A DNA stretch of 64,000 bases from Nephrocerus scutellatus (GCA_947095585.1 OX352761.1:96057333-96121332); one strand, 5' to 3'. Positions 39,656-52,350 are shown, numbered from the stretch's first letter. The notes: generated by a model not told the origin, from the letters alone. Translations and numbers: made by a program.

Positions 39656-40358
39656 ATAAATTAATAATAATTAATAGTAATAATAGAGACATAACCTTAC
39701 CGAATATCCTACGAGCCGGAAAAAGTCTCACCATGTCACGACGTCCCACGTTGCGCCCACGTTGCGAGCCGACGATGTGAGCGAAAACTACCGACCGAGC
39801 AAGCAAATTATAAAATTATAAAAACGTACACGCGCACTGCGGAAGGACAACCGTATTGTCCGAAGGTCCGCACCAAACTAAATAAATTTAATTGTAGTGC
39901 CGACTACATTGTATGTCCGCACATACCATTAAATTAAATTAAATTAAATTTCCGACGCGATATTAAATTAAATTTCCGACCCGATATTAAATTAAAATAA
40001 ATCCGAAATTGATGTCTTTAACTTGTCTATCTTATCTAAGCTCATCTGTCTGGTAATAGAAATTAACTTAACTAGCTCATCTAACTCATCTAGCTCATCT
40101 GCTTATATATTATTTTATCTAGAGCTGCGTCCCTGCTATGAGTATCTTTTCCAAATGTGTTTATGCGCCTGTCCCCAGGCAGGTTAACTGTTTTTAGGAG
40201 AGTCTGCAGCACATCTACAACATTTAGTGATTACTAAGTGTCAGCATCTTTTCCAAATGTGCACATAGCGCCTGTCCCCAGGCAGGTTAACTGTTTTCAG
40301 GAGAGTCTGCAGCGCATGTACATCATTCAGTGATTACTTTGCGTCGTCGATTTTTGTC
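38985..40358. mobile_element. Unidentified 1.4-kb insertion in the RTE element
   Basis: The sister copy runs from the endonuclease linker (CAATATACACTG) to RT (CTGCAAAGACAAAGAGGG) with only a few bases between, at about 59700-59735. Here the two points are 1.4 kb apart. The insert holds a GC-richer block (39000-39240), AT-rich and (AAT)n stretches (39250-39340, 39568-39680), TAAATT/AATTAAAT repeats (39930-40005) and a 103-bp direct duplication (40143-40240 and 40244-40345, CTGTCCCCAGGCAGGTTAAC in each). No coding region or terminal repeats were found. Confidence 0.6.
40143..40345 (+). repeat. 103-bp direct tandem duplication
   Basis: The two units share ATCTTTTCCAAATGTG, CGCCTGTCCCCAGGCAGGTT, GGAGAGTCTGCAGC and a TTCAGTGATTACT-like end, at roughly 90% identity by eye. 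The pair lies at the 3' side of the unidentified insertion and may be its terminal or regulatory region. Confidence 0.75.
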
Positions 40359-41251
40359 ATGACTGTCATATACTGCAAGGACAAAGAGGGTAATCTGATC
40401 GCCGATCTTAAAGGCATCTTAGAGCGATGGGAAGAGCACTTTCATGAGTTGCTAAATGGCCAGCTAACTGAGGAATTGGAGGCTCCACCAATGACTGAAG
40501 ATCATACTATGCTGCCGCCACCAAGCATAGTCGAAGTTAGCAGAGCGATAAATCGGCTCAAAAATAATAAGGCCCCGGGATCTGATGGGATCCCAGCGGA
40601 ACTGATAAAAATAGGAGGCCCCACATTACACCAAGCAATTCATGAAATAATAGTGCAAGTATGGGAAGAACAAGTTATGCCACAAGACTGGCGAAGAGGC
40701 ATCCTGTGACCCATACATAAGAAGGGGGATATAACAAAATACAGCAATTATCGTGGTATAACGTTGTTGAGTACCGCGTATAAGATTTTCTCCTCTATCC
40801 TTCAAGACAGGATAGCCGCATACGCTAAAGTCATCATTGGTCCATACCAGTGGGGCTTCATCCCAGGCAAATCAACAACTGATCAGATTTACACACTAAG
40901 GCAGGTGATGGAAAAATGTCTAGAGTTTCAAAACTCACTACACCATCTTTTTATAGACTTTAAAGCCGCCTATGATAGCATAGTCAGAGATGAGATGAAT
41001 GAGAGCAAAACAATGTACATGGTGGCCACGTCTGCGACTAGAATATCCAACATTGGTCCCTCATTACAGATAGTGGAGCGCGAATTTGAAGTAGTGCAAT
41101 CCTTTAACTATCTCGGATCAACTATAGCAGACGATAACAGCATGGAACCAGAAATACGCGCACGGTTGCTTAAAGCCAACAAAGCCTACTATAGCTTGTC
41201 AAGACTCTTCAAATCCAGGAACATAACCATAACATCCAAGCTGCTGATATA

Positions 41252-41711
41252 AAGGGTGTTTTTTTGGGAGGTTTGTTTTTCCGATAGATGTCGTTTTATT
41301 TTATGACAGTTGTTTTGACAGCTCAAAGTGGCATTTCTACTCAGTATTGTTTGGCAAATCATTATGAAAAAAAAAAAAAAAAAAAAAAAAAACACGTTAT
41401 ATCTAACGGGTGTTTTTTTAAGAGGTTGCCGATTTTTTTTTTGAATAAAACACATATAAAATTATGAAATGACCAAAATTTTTTTTTATTTGGTAGATAA
41501 TTTTTTGGCATTTAACATTTAAACACAATTTCTGGCATATGGCTACCACGACTATTTTTCACAAATGTCATTTTTTTTTTTTTTTTTTTTTTTTTTTCAT
41601 AATGATTTGCCAAACAATACTGAGTAGAAATGCCACTTTGAGCTGTCAAAACAACTGTCATAAAATAAAACGACATCTATCGGAAAAACAAACCTCCCAA
41701 AAAAACACCCT
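41252..41711. mobile_element. Foldback MITE with ~139-bp inverted arms, inserted at TA in the RTE frame
   Basis: The left arm (41253-41391) and right arm (41571-41711) are near-exact reverse complements. They start AGGGTGTTTTTTTGGGAGG and end in a 25-27-base A/T run. The 179-base centre contains another end-like motif (GGGTGTTTTTTTAAGAGG). The interrupted RTE coding sequence reads CTGCTGATATA before and TATATAAGACAATG after, restoring LLIYKTM with a TA or TATA target duplication, as expected for Tc1/mariner-type transposition. No transposase is encoded. Confidence 0.85.
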
Positions 41712-41908
41712 ATATAAGACAATGGTCGTACCAGTACTTACATATGGATCCGAGACTTGGGTGCTTAGCAAAAAGCATTCTGACCTCTTAGCCGCGTTCG
41801 AGAGAAAAGTCTTACGGAGAATTGTTGGCCCCGTATGTAAGAAGTTCGATTCCGTAGACTCTATAATGATGAGATCTATGAGCGTTACCGCGATGTCGAC
41901 ATCGTGAA

Positions 41909-41994
41909 CTCTAACGTTAGTATGGTACTTTCAGAACCAAAAACGATGTCATTCCCGCGTAGGCGGGAATCCAAAATCAAACGAAATCAAAATA
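41909..41994. mobile_element. 86-bp insertion with GC palindrome and 6-bp target duplication
   Basis: The RTE sequence GACATCGTGAA|GAAAATTAAG, contiguous in the relative at 36040 apart from one substitution, is interrupted by 86 bases. They are flanked by CGTGAA at 41903-41908 and 41995-42000. The insert contains ATTCCCGCGTAGGCGGGAAT at 41951-41970, an 8-bp stem with a 4-base loop, far GC-richer than its surroundings and shaped like bacterial REP/dRS3 palindromes. It has no resemblance to other repeats of this window. Confidence 0.7.
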
Positions 41995-42279
41995 CGTGAA
42001 GAAAATTAAGCTCGGTAGGCTCCGGTGGGCAGGACACCTAGCTAGGACACCTAGCGAAGAGGATCCTGCTCGGAAAGTCCTTTGCGGTAGGATTTATGGA
42101 ACACGACAGCGAGACCGGCAAAGCCTACGCTGAAAGGATGGCGTAGACCAGGACGCCCAGAGTTTAGGGATGCCAAACTGGATGACATCGGCTCGAAATC
42201 GGGACCGGTGGAGAGACTTTTTGCGGGAGGCCAGGACCGGACCCCGGTTGTAGAGCCAAATATGAAAATCGCTTAAAAT

Positions 42280-43458
42280 AATTTTACAACATTTTCCTTT
42301 CAATTCGGCTCACATTTATTTTAGCATTATTTGAAGCCCGTATACGTATACATGCACACAAGCAAATTATTGTTATGTGACGTGGAAACAGCTCGTAATT
42401 CTTAAGTATTAGGTGTTTCCAGTCTGAGACCATTTTAACATACATATATTCAAATATGATGATTTTGGTTCTCGTTTGCAGTAGAAAATGTTACGTCTTT
42501 CATTTATTTTACTTCTTCTTAGGTTCTTCCTCTCTTTAATTCTCTGAGAGAAGTTTGTTTGTTTTGAATTGTTTCATGATCACAAGTAAGACAGCTATGA
42601 TAACATGCGTATTAAAAGCGGCATTACAGACTTTTATTCAGTTTTTTATAATTAGCGCAGGAAAGGGATTAGCACCCTTACTGCGTGGTCTTGGAAATAT
42701 TTGAATAGAACAAGTAAATGTAAAAAAATTTAGTTTTTCGGGTACAAACGTTTATATATACATTAAAACACGCCACACAGTCGTTTATTATTTGGTAATA
42801 ATCGCCGAAATATCTGTTTTATTTCTAAGAATTTTAGAAGGGATTGTGACTTTGTAGTCAATATGCCTGCCAAAATTATCAACGATTATTTTTTAAACTA
42901 TTGTTATAAGCATTACTTAATGGCCGAAATTACGAAAAGTAATATTGAAAATGTACTAAAAGTTTTGATATTGATGATGACTGATACATCCAGAAATTAC
43001 AAATTTTACTCTTATTAGTTCTCGTATAAATTAAAAAAATGTGTAGATGGACAGCTGAGAAAATTATACTTATTTAACGGGCAAAACAAAACGAAAAAAA
43101 ACAAAACAGAACAGTATGATGAAACTATCAAAGTTTTAGACAACGAAAGAAGGACTAATATAGCCCAACTACAAATTACTGCCTCAAGTTACTGTTTTTT
43201 TATTACGTTTTTGTTTTCGTTCGCAAATGTAAACAAAAAAGGAATTAACCCTTGACCAACTATACTTCAATTTCAATTTAAAATAATTAAGCATTAATAA
43301 ATCCTCCGTTTTCACGTACTTTTGTATGTAAAGTAGTGTTGGGATACCGCATGTCCCACTTCATACTACAGCTTATTAGATAATATTGATCTTACACGGT
43401 TCAGGGTTAACAAAAAATATACGACGTTGTTTTTGAAACTGATTGATCCTCAAACTTA
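42280..43458. other. Intergenic stretch with a short repeat at 42713-42830
   Basis: Mostly AT-rich and featureless. The block 42713-42830 (AAATGTAAAAAAA...CACGCCACACAGTCG...TTATTTGGTAATAATCGCC) recurs around the mariner at 52580-52624 and 53903-53970. It is the unoccupied relative of that insertion site. Confidence 0.65.
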
Positions 43459-43729
43459 TGTCGTGTTTTTTTTTTTTTTAAATCTGCCGTAGATTGATTT
43501 TTTGGCTGTCAAGTTGTTCGTTTATTCCAACAAACCAATCTACGGTAGATTGGATTTCCCCTCAAACAGATCTTGATATTTTGGGAGATTTACCCCTCTT
43601 CTCATTAACTGCAACAACAACACATGCAACAAAACAATGTAAACAAAAGATTCTCGGCTTTCGTGTTCGTTTTTTCGAGAAAAAATCTACGATCGACCAC
43701 AGATTGCTAAAACAAAAAAAAACACGACA
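43459..43729. mobile_element. Small inverted-repeat transposon (MITE)
   Basis: The left end TGTCGTGTTTTTTTT...TCTGCCGTAGAT pairs with the right end, which reads TGTCGTGTTTTTTTTTGTTT...CTGTGGTCGAT on the reverse strand. The inverted repeats are imperfect, about 40 bp, with near-identical first 16 bases. The 271-bp element encodes nothing. A second internal repeat of the ATCTACGGTAGAT motif lies near 43540. The superfamily is undetermined because flanking duplications are unclear. Confidence 0.6.
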
Positions 43730-45015
43730 TTATACTTTACTTTATGTGCTTATTGCTCTATGGTAAAAGTGGGAAGCAAATCAATCAAAGGTACAACGTG
43801 CAACTACGCAGGAGCAAATTAGAAGAAAAAGTTTGTCGACAAATTCTATAATAGTATCTAGGTTCCATTGCACGTTGCCATTTACAATTAAATTAATTGT
43901 GTATAAATGATAAAGATGGAACAGAAATTTTATCCCATATTTGTATATCCTTATGTTCATTATGGTTTGTGACATATTTTGAAAGTGGTCAGACAAGTGA
44001 GTCAAGGGGTTACTTAACAATTTTCTTCTAAATATGTTTAAATATTATTTATCATTTATTTAGAACCCATTTTTAATTTTGCATACGAACACGAACCGGT
44101 CAAATTTTAGGATTGGTTGGACCCAGTGGTCAATGTGCCCGAGGCACTCAATTGGGTATGATAGCGAAACTCTCCCATACAGCTAAGTTTAAATTACTTC
44201 AACAATCACTGAAGATCCAAAAAAGGTTTAAAAAAAATTTGAATGATTTTGTAAAATAGAAATGTTTTAAAGAAATACTCTATTTGCAATGAACCAATGA
44301 CCAGAGTTACAAGTAATATTTGTAACCGGCTTATGATCAGAAACGAAAATTTAAATTAACTAAGTGTTTGCTGGGCGGTATAAATAACAAAGAACATGTG
44401 GGCGGGTTGTGTGTCCGACTCACTATTAAACCAAAATACAATGTAAAAATTTAACACTTAGCCATTGAACATGGCATACATTAAATTAAACACGAACAGT
44501 GGGAAAATGTATTAAGAGAACCAAAAAAAAAAAATACAAATTAAAGCGAAAACATTGCTGTTTCATTAACAACATTAGCGACAATTAGTTGTACATTAAA
44601 TTTTGTAAAATTAATTACACAAATTATTTAATATACATCGACTTCCCAACTAGAAGCTGACCGAACTTGTGACATTGTGCACCATTCCATTCCGCCCCAA
44701 TATGCGTGCACTGTTCCTAATATACTCATGCGTTTTATGTCAATAAATATTAACGATTGGTATTTTGCGACCCATGTCATTTGCCATTAATTTAGACATT
44801 ACTTTCAGAAATGGTAATGACTGGTCATCAGGTTTGGAAAGGTGAGTGCGGTTTTACTGTTTGGTGGGGGTTGCCATAACAACACGTTATGTGCTAACGC
44901 TAACTAACGAATACCACAACATAAACTTTTTTGCAGTTTGAGTCAAATTGCACGTTACAATGAGTAATTTTTTCAATTAATGTTTTTTGTCCATCACGGC
45001 GGGAATAGAAAAAAA
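43730..45015. other. Intergenic stretch, nothing recognised
   Basis: AT-rich, with no family motif, terminal repeat or RNA-gene signal. Confidence 0.45.
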
Positions 45016-45019
45016 GTAT

Positions 45020-45472
45020 TGTTAGGCTTTCAAGTTCGTAAAGGATTTTGCAAATAAAACACAACACAAGTTTATTAATTTACAAATAACAACTTTAATA
45101 AACAAACAGTAAAAAAAATAATTTAAGTTCACAATTTATATTGGTGATTACTTTTCTAAGTACACATAAACACTTGTACTTTACAATAATTCTCTCAGGT
45201 GGTAGCTTTATCGCTGCAAGAACTTTTATAACTTGACTGGTTGAATTCCGAATAACTAGCTTACTTCGGCCAAACGCCTCTATTTATACTCATTGAAACG
45301 TTTCCAGAAACTTCCAATCTTATAGACAGAAATATCGAGAAAATACTAGAAAACTGTGTCGTTACTCCCTTATTTACAACTAACCATACTCATATGTAAT
45401 GAGTCATCTTCTAGAAATAAACTACATGCGCAATCATGTACTTTCACAAAAACCGGGCAAACCTCACAAACA
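45020..45472 (-). mobile_element. Solo LTR, Ty3/gypsy-like, with 4-bp target duplication
   Basis: The 453-bp unit starts TGTTAGGC and ends ACAAACA on the plus strand (TG...CA ends), flanked by GTAT at 45016-45019 and 45473-45476. In its own (reverse) orientation it carries GAGTATAAATAGAGG as a promoter and AATAAA-like sequences near the 3' end. It matches 49591-50057 along its length. No internal region is next to it, so it is interpreted as a solo LTR left by recombination. The 4-bp duplication fits Ty3/gypsy integration. Confidence 0.85.
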
Positions 45473-45566
45473 GTATGAAGGACGGCCAGCAGTTCAGCTC
45501 AACATTTTAAATGAGTGAGCCAGTACACTTCATAAAAAAAACTTAATCACAGGGTAATCGCAGTCT

Positions 45567-45844
45567 CGTGGGCGCCGTGGCTCAGTGGAAATGCACGTGG
45601 CTACTGAGCAGGAGGTTCGTGGTTCGAATCCCAGTAACACAAAAATTATTTTTCACGGTGTCCCACCTCTCGCGAATGGGTGACAAACTTTTCGAGAGTA
45701 ATAACAACTTGTCACGGAAAGCTTCTCAATTCGCTGTTCGGAGCCGGCCTTCAATTGTAGGTCCCTTCCATTTGTGTCCAACACAAATGGTCGCGAGAAG
45801 CTAGGCCTTAGACCGCAATGGTCTGTCGCGCCGTATATTATTAT
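45567..45844 (+). mobile_element. tRNA-derived SINE, full length with 12-bp target duplication
   Basis: A 278-bp element with tRNA-like head GGGCGCCGTGGCTCAGTGG, A box TGGCTCAGTGG at 45578-45588 and B box GGTTCGAATCC at 45621-45631. A tRNA-unrelated body (TCTCGCGAATGGGTGACAAA, CGGAAAGCTTCTCAATTCG, GGTCTGTCGCGCC) and a TTATTATTA tail follow. It is flanked by TAATCGCAGTCT at 45555-45566 and 45845-45856. It would be transcribed by Pol III and mobilised by a LINE with a matching tail. It is non-coding; the open frame at 45568 is incidental. Confidence 0.92.
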
Positions 45845-45856
45845 TAATCGCAGTCT

Positions 45857-47584
45857 AACGCCAAATTGTAGTTTGATGAATCTTCTGTGTCAGGTGAATT
45901 TAATATATCCGACTGTTTAACTACCCAGTTCTCTAGGAATTGCGGTTGTTAAAGGAAAATAGATAATGACGTAATTAGAGATTAGAGTAAGCTTTAAAAA
46001 GTAAATTTGAGAGGCAGAACTTAGATTAGCCCCAGGATTGTTGGCCAAATAATTTTTTGTTAAGTTTGAAGCTTTCCATACCTTACCATATGGTATGTTC
46101 TAAAAAATGTGAAGAAAATTAATATTGATGAGCCTCTTTTAAAATAATATCTACCCAAAATAAATAACAATTGCACATTATCTATTAAACCTATCAAAAA
46201 CCATTCAAAAATCCTAAAAAAGCCTTAGTCTCATTTTTCTCTTAAATGATTAGTTGCTTAAAAATTCTGATTATTTTTCTGTAAACAAATAAACGAATGC
46301 TGTGGTTCCAAGCAAATCTAATGGTCGTACTTGTTTTTTTATTATCATTTGGTAAAGTGTACAGTATCTTGTTAATGAATGCATTTCTTTTGAAATAATC
46401 TGATAACGAAAACAGATGAATAACAGTTGCAATAAATATATTTACTTTCTTTAAAAAATATATATCTGACTTTAACGTCTCACCCACCTGTTGCTACTAA
46501 TGGCCTTAGAAATAGGAATGCTTTAAGATAAAGTGCAAATTTATTTTTCCCAAATATTACTATCATTAAACCTATGAGTACTTACGTTTTTCTTAGCTTA
46601 TTTTGGAGCGTTACAATTTAGGAATACATTCTCTCTTTGCAAAAAATTAAATAATCAAAATGCGTTTATTTTTTTTATTAAATTAAATGTTATAGAAAAA
46701 TATCGAAATACGGTTTTTGTTTAAACCGACAAAGGTATAGTTCTATAGTTTATAATGAAATATAGTAATACCGAATACAGATCTCAGTTTCAACGTTTCA
46801 ATTTAACTTTCAACTTAAAAAAAGTTCCAAAGAAGTGAAGTTTGGTGGTAAAGGATGACATTTGTAATACAGAAAAAACTTTCAATTAGCGTCGAACATA
46901 GGCTGCACTATCAAACTGCGCTTGTTCTTTGCGGTCACTAGTTGTGAGTAACTGATCGATAAAAAATAAACTAAAATTTAGTTTATACCGACTGTAATGT
47001 ATACCAACTATAGTGTATACCAACCGTAGACTGATCACACCTATGCACAAATGTCTATTTCACAACGTACACTTAATGTAAACAAGTGCACGTGCACCAG
47101 TTGGTGACACATATAAATAAGCAATAGTGATAAACTGTATCCTTTATGATTCATAAATTCTATTCTATATGACTATTACTCAATGCACCTTGAATACTAG
47201 TAATAAGGGTCAAGTCCATTGATAGAATAAGTATTTTCTATTTCTATTTTATAGTATGTAAGTATTAGTGTTAGAATTTTTGTATAAAAAGGGCAAAATT
47301 CTTAATTAAAGTAATCAGTAATCAATAACTCTTTAAAGACGGAACTTCTGACTCGTATAATTTCTATCAAAAATACGGCCTGTTGCTTTTTTACAATACT
47401 CGGAATGGTTGGGAATGGTTGCAATAACTGCATAGTTCCACAGTTTTATTTTTACGCAGGCGTCATCCTTCACCGTCTTTCTCCACAAAAATTTAATAAA
47501 AATACTAGTAATTCTTTGATAAATCGATCCGTTTCCAACATTTTAAGCTGCCAAAAAACTCAATTAGACTTACTTTTTCGTAGC
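45857..47584. other. Intergenic stretch; one core-promoter-like site
   Basis: No coding signal. At 47283-47290 TATAAAAA is followed 32 bases later by TCAGT (47315-47319), the spacing of a fly TATA/initiator promoter. No downstream gene is visible, so this may be the promoter of an eroded LTR. Confidence 0.4.
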
Positions 47585-47598
47585 TTATAAAACAAGCT

Positions 47599-47893
47599 GG
47601 GCGCCGTGGCTTAGTGGATATGCGCGTTGCTACTGAACAGGAGGTTCGTGGTTCGAATCGCAGTAACACCAAATGGTATTTCTCACGGTGTCTCACCTCT
47701 CGCGAATGGATGACAAACGTTCCGAGAGTAATAACTTGTCACGGAAAGCTTCTCAATTCGCCGTTCGGAGCCGGCCTTAAATTGTGGGTCCCCTTTCATT
47801 TGTGTCCAAAAATATAAATGCGCAACATAAATGGTCGCGAGAAGCTAGGCCTTGGACCGCAATGGTCTGTCGCGCTAACTATTATTATTATTA
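47599..47893 (+). mobile_element. tRNA-derived SINE, full length with 14-bp target duplication
   Basis: Same family as 45567-45844: A box TGGCTTAGTGG at 47607-47617, B box GGTTCGAATCG at 47650-47660, identical body order and a (TTA)n tail of about 20 bases. It is flanked by TTATAAAACAAGCT at 47585-47598 and 47894-47907. The body has an extra AATATAAATGCGCAACAT segment near 47810, also seen in the split copy at 19044, which separates two subfamilies. Confidence 0.92.
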
Positions 47894-48127
47894 TTATAAA
47901 ACAAGCTTTCCATGATACCAAAGTTAGATATGCGTTTTATATTAAATAAAGAACGCGGCTAAATTTTTGACCAAAAGTTCTTTATCTTATCAAGCGTGTC
48001 TTAGACAAGCGTGATTAATATTTTTATTAAAGTAATTACTCTGTACATTACAATTATGTACGAGTAGACATATACACCATTAAACTCATTTTGTTGCATT
48101 GGCTTGCTGGAAATGCAGTAAAAGTTT

Positions 48128-49010
48128 TAAAGTATAAAAAACAACCCATCAAAATTTTTCATGTAAATTCTCTAATAGAAGATGGGTTTGTGTTAAAATT
48201 TGAAGAAAATCAGGCTAATTTTTAAAAAATTTACATGGACACCACACGGATATCAGGGCCCTATCACTCCAACAAATTTACAAAAATTTTTGTCCATCAG
48301 TGATACACAGGCGTAAAAAATTTGAAGAAAATCGAGCTAATTTAAAAAAAAATTTATGTGGGCACCCTTTGGGCCTCAGGGCCCGTTCACTCCAAAAACT
48401 TTACAAAAAATGTTTTCCATCGGAGATACACAGGCGTAAAAAATTTGAAGAAAATCGGGTTAATTTTTTTGAAAAATTTATATGGGGCCCCAAGACCCCG
48501 GCCACCAAAATTTTTGCAAAAATTGTTGTCCATCGGAGATACACACATATATAAAATTTAAAAAAATCGGATTAATTTTAAAAAAAAATGTTTGGGCCCA
48601 ATGAGCCTGGGGTCCGGGATCTCCGAAATTTTTACAAAAAGTGTTGTCCATCAGAGATACACATGTGTATAAAATTTGAAGAAAATCGGGCTAATTTTTT
48701 TAAAAAAAATGTATGGGGTCCCACGAACCCGGGGCCCGGGGTCTCCAAAATTTTTTCAAAAAGTGTTGTCCATCAGAGATACACATGTGTATAAAATGTG
48801 AAGAAAATCGAATAAAATTTTGTAAAATATTTGTATGGGAGCCCCCCGACCCCGTGGCCCGACGGTCCTCAAATTTTAATAGAAAGTGTTGTCTCCGGAA
48901 ATACACACGTGTGCAATTTGGGAAGTGGGTTAAAAATTGATCGCAAGATTCCACGACAGACGACCGACGACCGACCCACGGGCAAGTGAAGTTAATATAG
49001 AGAATTTAAA
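48128..49010 (+). mobile_element. HINE-like element, copy C, with six or seven internal units
   Basis: It begins TATAAAAAACAACCCATCAAAA with AAATTCTCTAAT and ends CAAGTGAAGTTAATATAGAG. The interior is a run of diverged units of about 115-125 bp, each with ATTTGAAGAAAATCG, GGGCACC or GGGGCCC, a TTTACAAAAA block and GTTGTCCATC...GATACACA. Units near the 3' end are most alike. The terminal microsatellite is CGAC-type (CGACAGACGACCGACGACCG) rather than CAGC-type. Confidence 0.75.
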
Positions 49011-49590
49011 AATGTAAGACCTTTATAAATTACACAAATCAGAAAATATAAAAAAACAAATCGGTCGCTTTTGATTGCGGACGCTTCAAATAAATAAACT
49101 GACATTCAACAACGCACCGCCACCGTAGCGATTTTCCTCGAACTGACAAGAAAAGCCTGCAGACTATTGAGTGTATTTCTTACGTTTCTACGTAATATAA
49201 TTGGAGATAGATGAATTCATAAATGAATAGAAAATTCTACACCCCATTTTTATTGAAATGAAATAAGTTTCTACAGTCAGGAAAAAAACAAAAATGTTTT
49301 GTTTCGAATGTAGTTTTAGTACAGTTAACAGCGGCATCTGTTGACAGTATAAGTAATCTATATATATTGTTGCGAAAAGTAGTTAGTAGCGCAGATAATA
49401 GAATTCGAATCCTAAGATAAATTAGAATGTACATACTGCATACCAAAAATAGGCACTGAATTAGAATTAAGCACCTTTGAATAGCATACTTTTAGGCTAT
49501 AAGATTTATTTGATTATTAGAAATTGAAATGTAACCGCGCCTGCAAGTTTAATTCATTATGTACTGGTCAAAAATGTAGTCAATGCGGTT
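49011..49590. other. Intergenic stretch, nothing recognised
   Basis: AT-rich. The only pattern is a short GGTTTGTCC repeat at the right edge that belongs to the adjacent LTR. Confidence 0.4.
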
Positions 49591-50057
49591 TGTGCGGTTT
49601 GTCCGGTTTGTCCGGTTTGTGTGTAGGAACATGATTCTACATGTGGTTTATTTTTAGAAGATGACTCATTACATATAAGTATTGTTAGTTGTAAATAAGG
49701 GAATATGGCCACAATTTTCTGGTCTTTTCTCGATATTTCTGTCTATAAGATTGGAAGTTTCTGGAAACTTTTCAAGGAGTATAAAAGGTGGCGTTCGTTG
49801 GAGAGTAGGCTGCATTTATTGTTTAGATTTCAATCGGTCAAGTTGTAACAGTTCTTGCAAAGTAATACTGCTACCACCTAAGAGAATTATAGTGAAATAC
49901 AAGTGTTCTTGTAATAAGTGTTTTTGTGTACATTTAAAGTAATCAACAATATAAACTGTGAACTTGTGTTATTTTTACTGTTTGCTTATTAAAGTTTTTA
50001 TTTGAAAATTAATAAACTTGTGTTGTTTGCAAAATCCTTTACGAACTCGAAAGCCTA
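49591..50057 (+). mobile_element. Second LTR of the Ty3/gypsy-like family
   Basis: Plus-oriented relative of the solo LTR at 45020. It shares AAGATGACTCATTACATA, TTTCTCGATATTTCTGTC, TGGAAGTTTCTGGAAAC, the promoter GAGTATAAAAGG (49781-49792), CTACCACCT and a 3' end TCCTTTACGAACTCGAAAGC. The final bases and target duplication are not preserved, and the 5' end carries extra CGGTTTGT repeats. No internal coding region adjoins it. Confidence 0.75.
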
Positions 50058-52350
50058 AATTTCATCAATCAATTTCTGTGGGTCTGTGCGTTAGACATCG
50101 CAAAACTCAAAAACCATTACTCCCATGGAGCTGAAGTGAATGCGGCAGAAAATATTCTTTACGCAAAAGTTTTCTTATAGGTGGCGAGAAGTGGGGCAGC
50201 CGACCAACGCTGGACCGATTTTGATCTGGTTTTAGCCATTATACATTGTTTTTTGCCCCGGAGATTGTAGGCTATAGTTTTGTGGTCAGTAGTGCGTTGG
50301 TGGCGGTCAGTGCGGGGAGGCGGTCACTGGGGTTTTGTTTGTGCGTGGCTAGTCTGTTTGTTTAGGGCAGTGTGGTGGGGGCAGTCGGGCAACGCTGGGT
50401 ATTTCAGGTAGTATTTTATTAAAAAGTTATATGTGGGCAACATAATATAAACTGTATGTAGAGAATTTTATATAAATTATACCAGAATGTTTTGGTATTT
50501 GCTATGGTGTTCTTTATGTAATCTTCAAAGAATATAAGCTTCTCAAAGTAAGTGTAAATACCCCACATTTCTTCACAGTGAGTAAGTTATGTTTAAAAGT
50601 ATACCATACTTCTTGGCAAGAAGATAGGCACCATGGCTCGGTTTTTTCCTTCCGCAAAAACTACGCTCACAAGTCACGTTTTCCAGTATGAAAATTCTTT
50701 GGCGGTCGCGGTCTGCGTATCATTGGTAATGTCCCAAAAATCTTTCAATAATTAATTTTCAGGCAGATTTCGCTTAGCTCATAATGCTGAAGTTGAATTT
50801 TCCTGTCGACCGCGATTTGTGAAATTCTTTGTGCAAAGCCACAATTAGACCCTTTCAGAAATGAATTTTTTAGTATTTTCCTTATACCTTATACGCCTTT
50901 TTTAACTAAGCAATTTAAGAGAGTTACGTCTTCCAGAAAATTCTGGTCGGCTAACCATTTTTTATGATTATAACAATGTCATGTTGGAATGATATTCTGT
51001 TTGAATGAGAGAATATTCCTCAGATTTTAATGTCCGATATCCAATTGTTATCACAGACATTATAGTTAAATCGTAAACACATTAATAACAACTTTCCTAA
51101 TTACCAGGATAAAAACTGAGTGTTTCAGTTGCTTCAAACACTTCATTAATTTATTTTTATTGTGTGTTCCTTTTTTATTTAAAATTTTAATTTTATAATA
51201 TGAATTTTATAAAGATCCTTTAACATCAACTTACGATATGTTCACGAAGTACCAACATACTCGAAGAATATTCATTCAAAACCTTTTGCAGAAGTTTTCT
51301 AAAGCAATTCAGAGCAAATAGAAAACATTTAACAAAATAAAGTCGTATGTCTTCTGAATAAAGCTAAAAGTCAGCTCGTAAAATTCTAAACTATTGGTAA
51401 TGCTACACATACACAACATCCTGATTTTCTTTTAAAATTATTTAAAATTTGAAGCGGAAAGTTAGCCTTATGCGCAATATACTCGTACAAAACTTCTCTG
51501 ACTATTCGTCAACGTGCACTTAATTTCAGACATGTGTGAGGGGTTTCCAACCCGTTTGTGGCGAAGTGAGTAAGCGAAAAAGCATACAGCTTTTAACCAT
51601 TAGTGCTGGTCCTCTCTAGAGCGTTCGGATGATCTCAGCTGCATACTTGTATATGCACACTGCTTTAGCAGTTCAAAAACATTGCCAAAGCCATACACGC
51701 AAGTGCCGGATATGTTTTAAAGTAATTCATGAGCCCCACAAGGTGACTCCAATGGATCCGAGCAGAATAGAATTTACAAAAGAAACTTTTCATTCAAGTT
51801 TTCACCGGAAATTGCATAGTCTGACTTGAGGGACTGATGTGAGAAATTTCTTCGTTAACAACTTTCTAGTCAGTTGGCGGATATATAAAATGCGCACAGT
51901 GAGCGTCAAAATAGTTGGTTTTAAAAAGAGAATAATAAAAGATGGATTCATCTTTTTAGTAAGAGCTCAGAATTAATTAGTTAACATAACAACTAATCAC
52001 TATACAGGACTATTTGCCCTTTTGGTAATTTTTACGCACTTTTTATATCCGCAAACTATATCGGTTGGGTACTCTTGAGAGGATAGGAGAAATATGAACA
52101 GTTCTTATGAAAGTGAGTATGATCTATAACTGTGATTATCGTTTACTTCGACTCACATCGACATTTGTGTTTAACTCTGACAGTTGGGTCTTCAATACCA
52201 TCGGAATTTTATTATTGATAAAAGATGCACTGATTGTTTTCTTCTAGCATCACCGGTCGGCTTTAGAGGGTCAACAGACATACAACACTACGTTCTTTTC
52301 ATTATGCCATTTGAAAGGGTTAACAGGACAGTTTAAAAGACAGTTTTCAT
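50058..52350. other. Intergenic stretch with a G-rich block and a possible orphan promoter
   Basis: Positions 50165-50400 are unusually G-rich on the plus strand. At 51880-51890 a TATATAAAA box precedes, by about 60 bases, ATGGATTCATCTTTTTAGTAAG, which would be a very short exon with a good donor, but no second exon was found. The rest is AT-rich and unannotated. Confidence 0.35.

Larger units (their letters stand above)
37550..42275 (+). mobile_element. RTE-type LINE, long copy carrying three later insertions
   Basis: The order is: presumed 5' UTR to about 37750; endonuclease (FKWNVRSLYRARAAQQLADT near 37776, then KIILG, MNAKVGREPVFRQY, RNQIDHVLIDRR and VDSDHYLVGMV) to about 38970; an unrelated 1.4-kb insert; RT from 40359 (CKDKEGNLIADLKGILERWE, NNKAPGSDGIPAELIKIGG, NYRGITLLSTAYKI, QWGFIPGKSTTDQIYTLRQ, FIDFKAAYDSI); a foldback MITE; the C-terminal tail (VLTYGSETWVLSKKHSDLLA, FERKVLRRIVG); an 86-bp insert; and the 3' end near 42266. 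Defects are a one-base loss in a G run near 38187, TGA at 40707-40709, and an in-frame internal deletion at about 41000 that removes the YADD catalytic region. Confidence 0.85.
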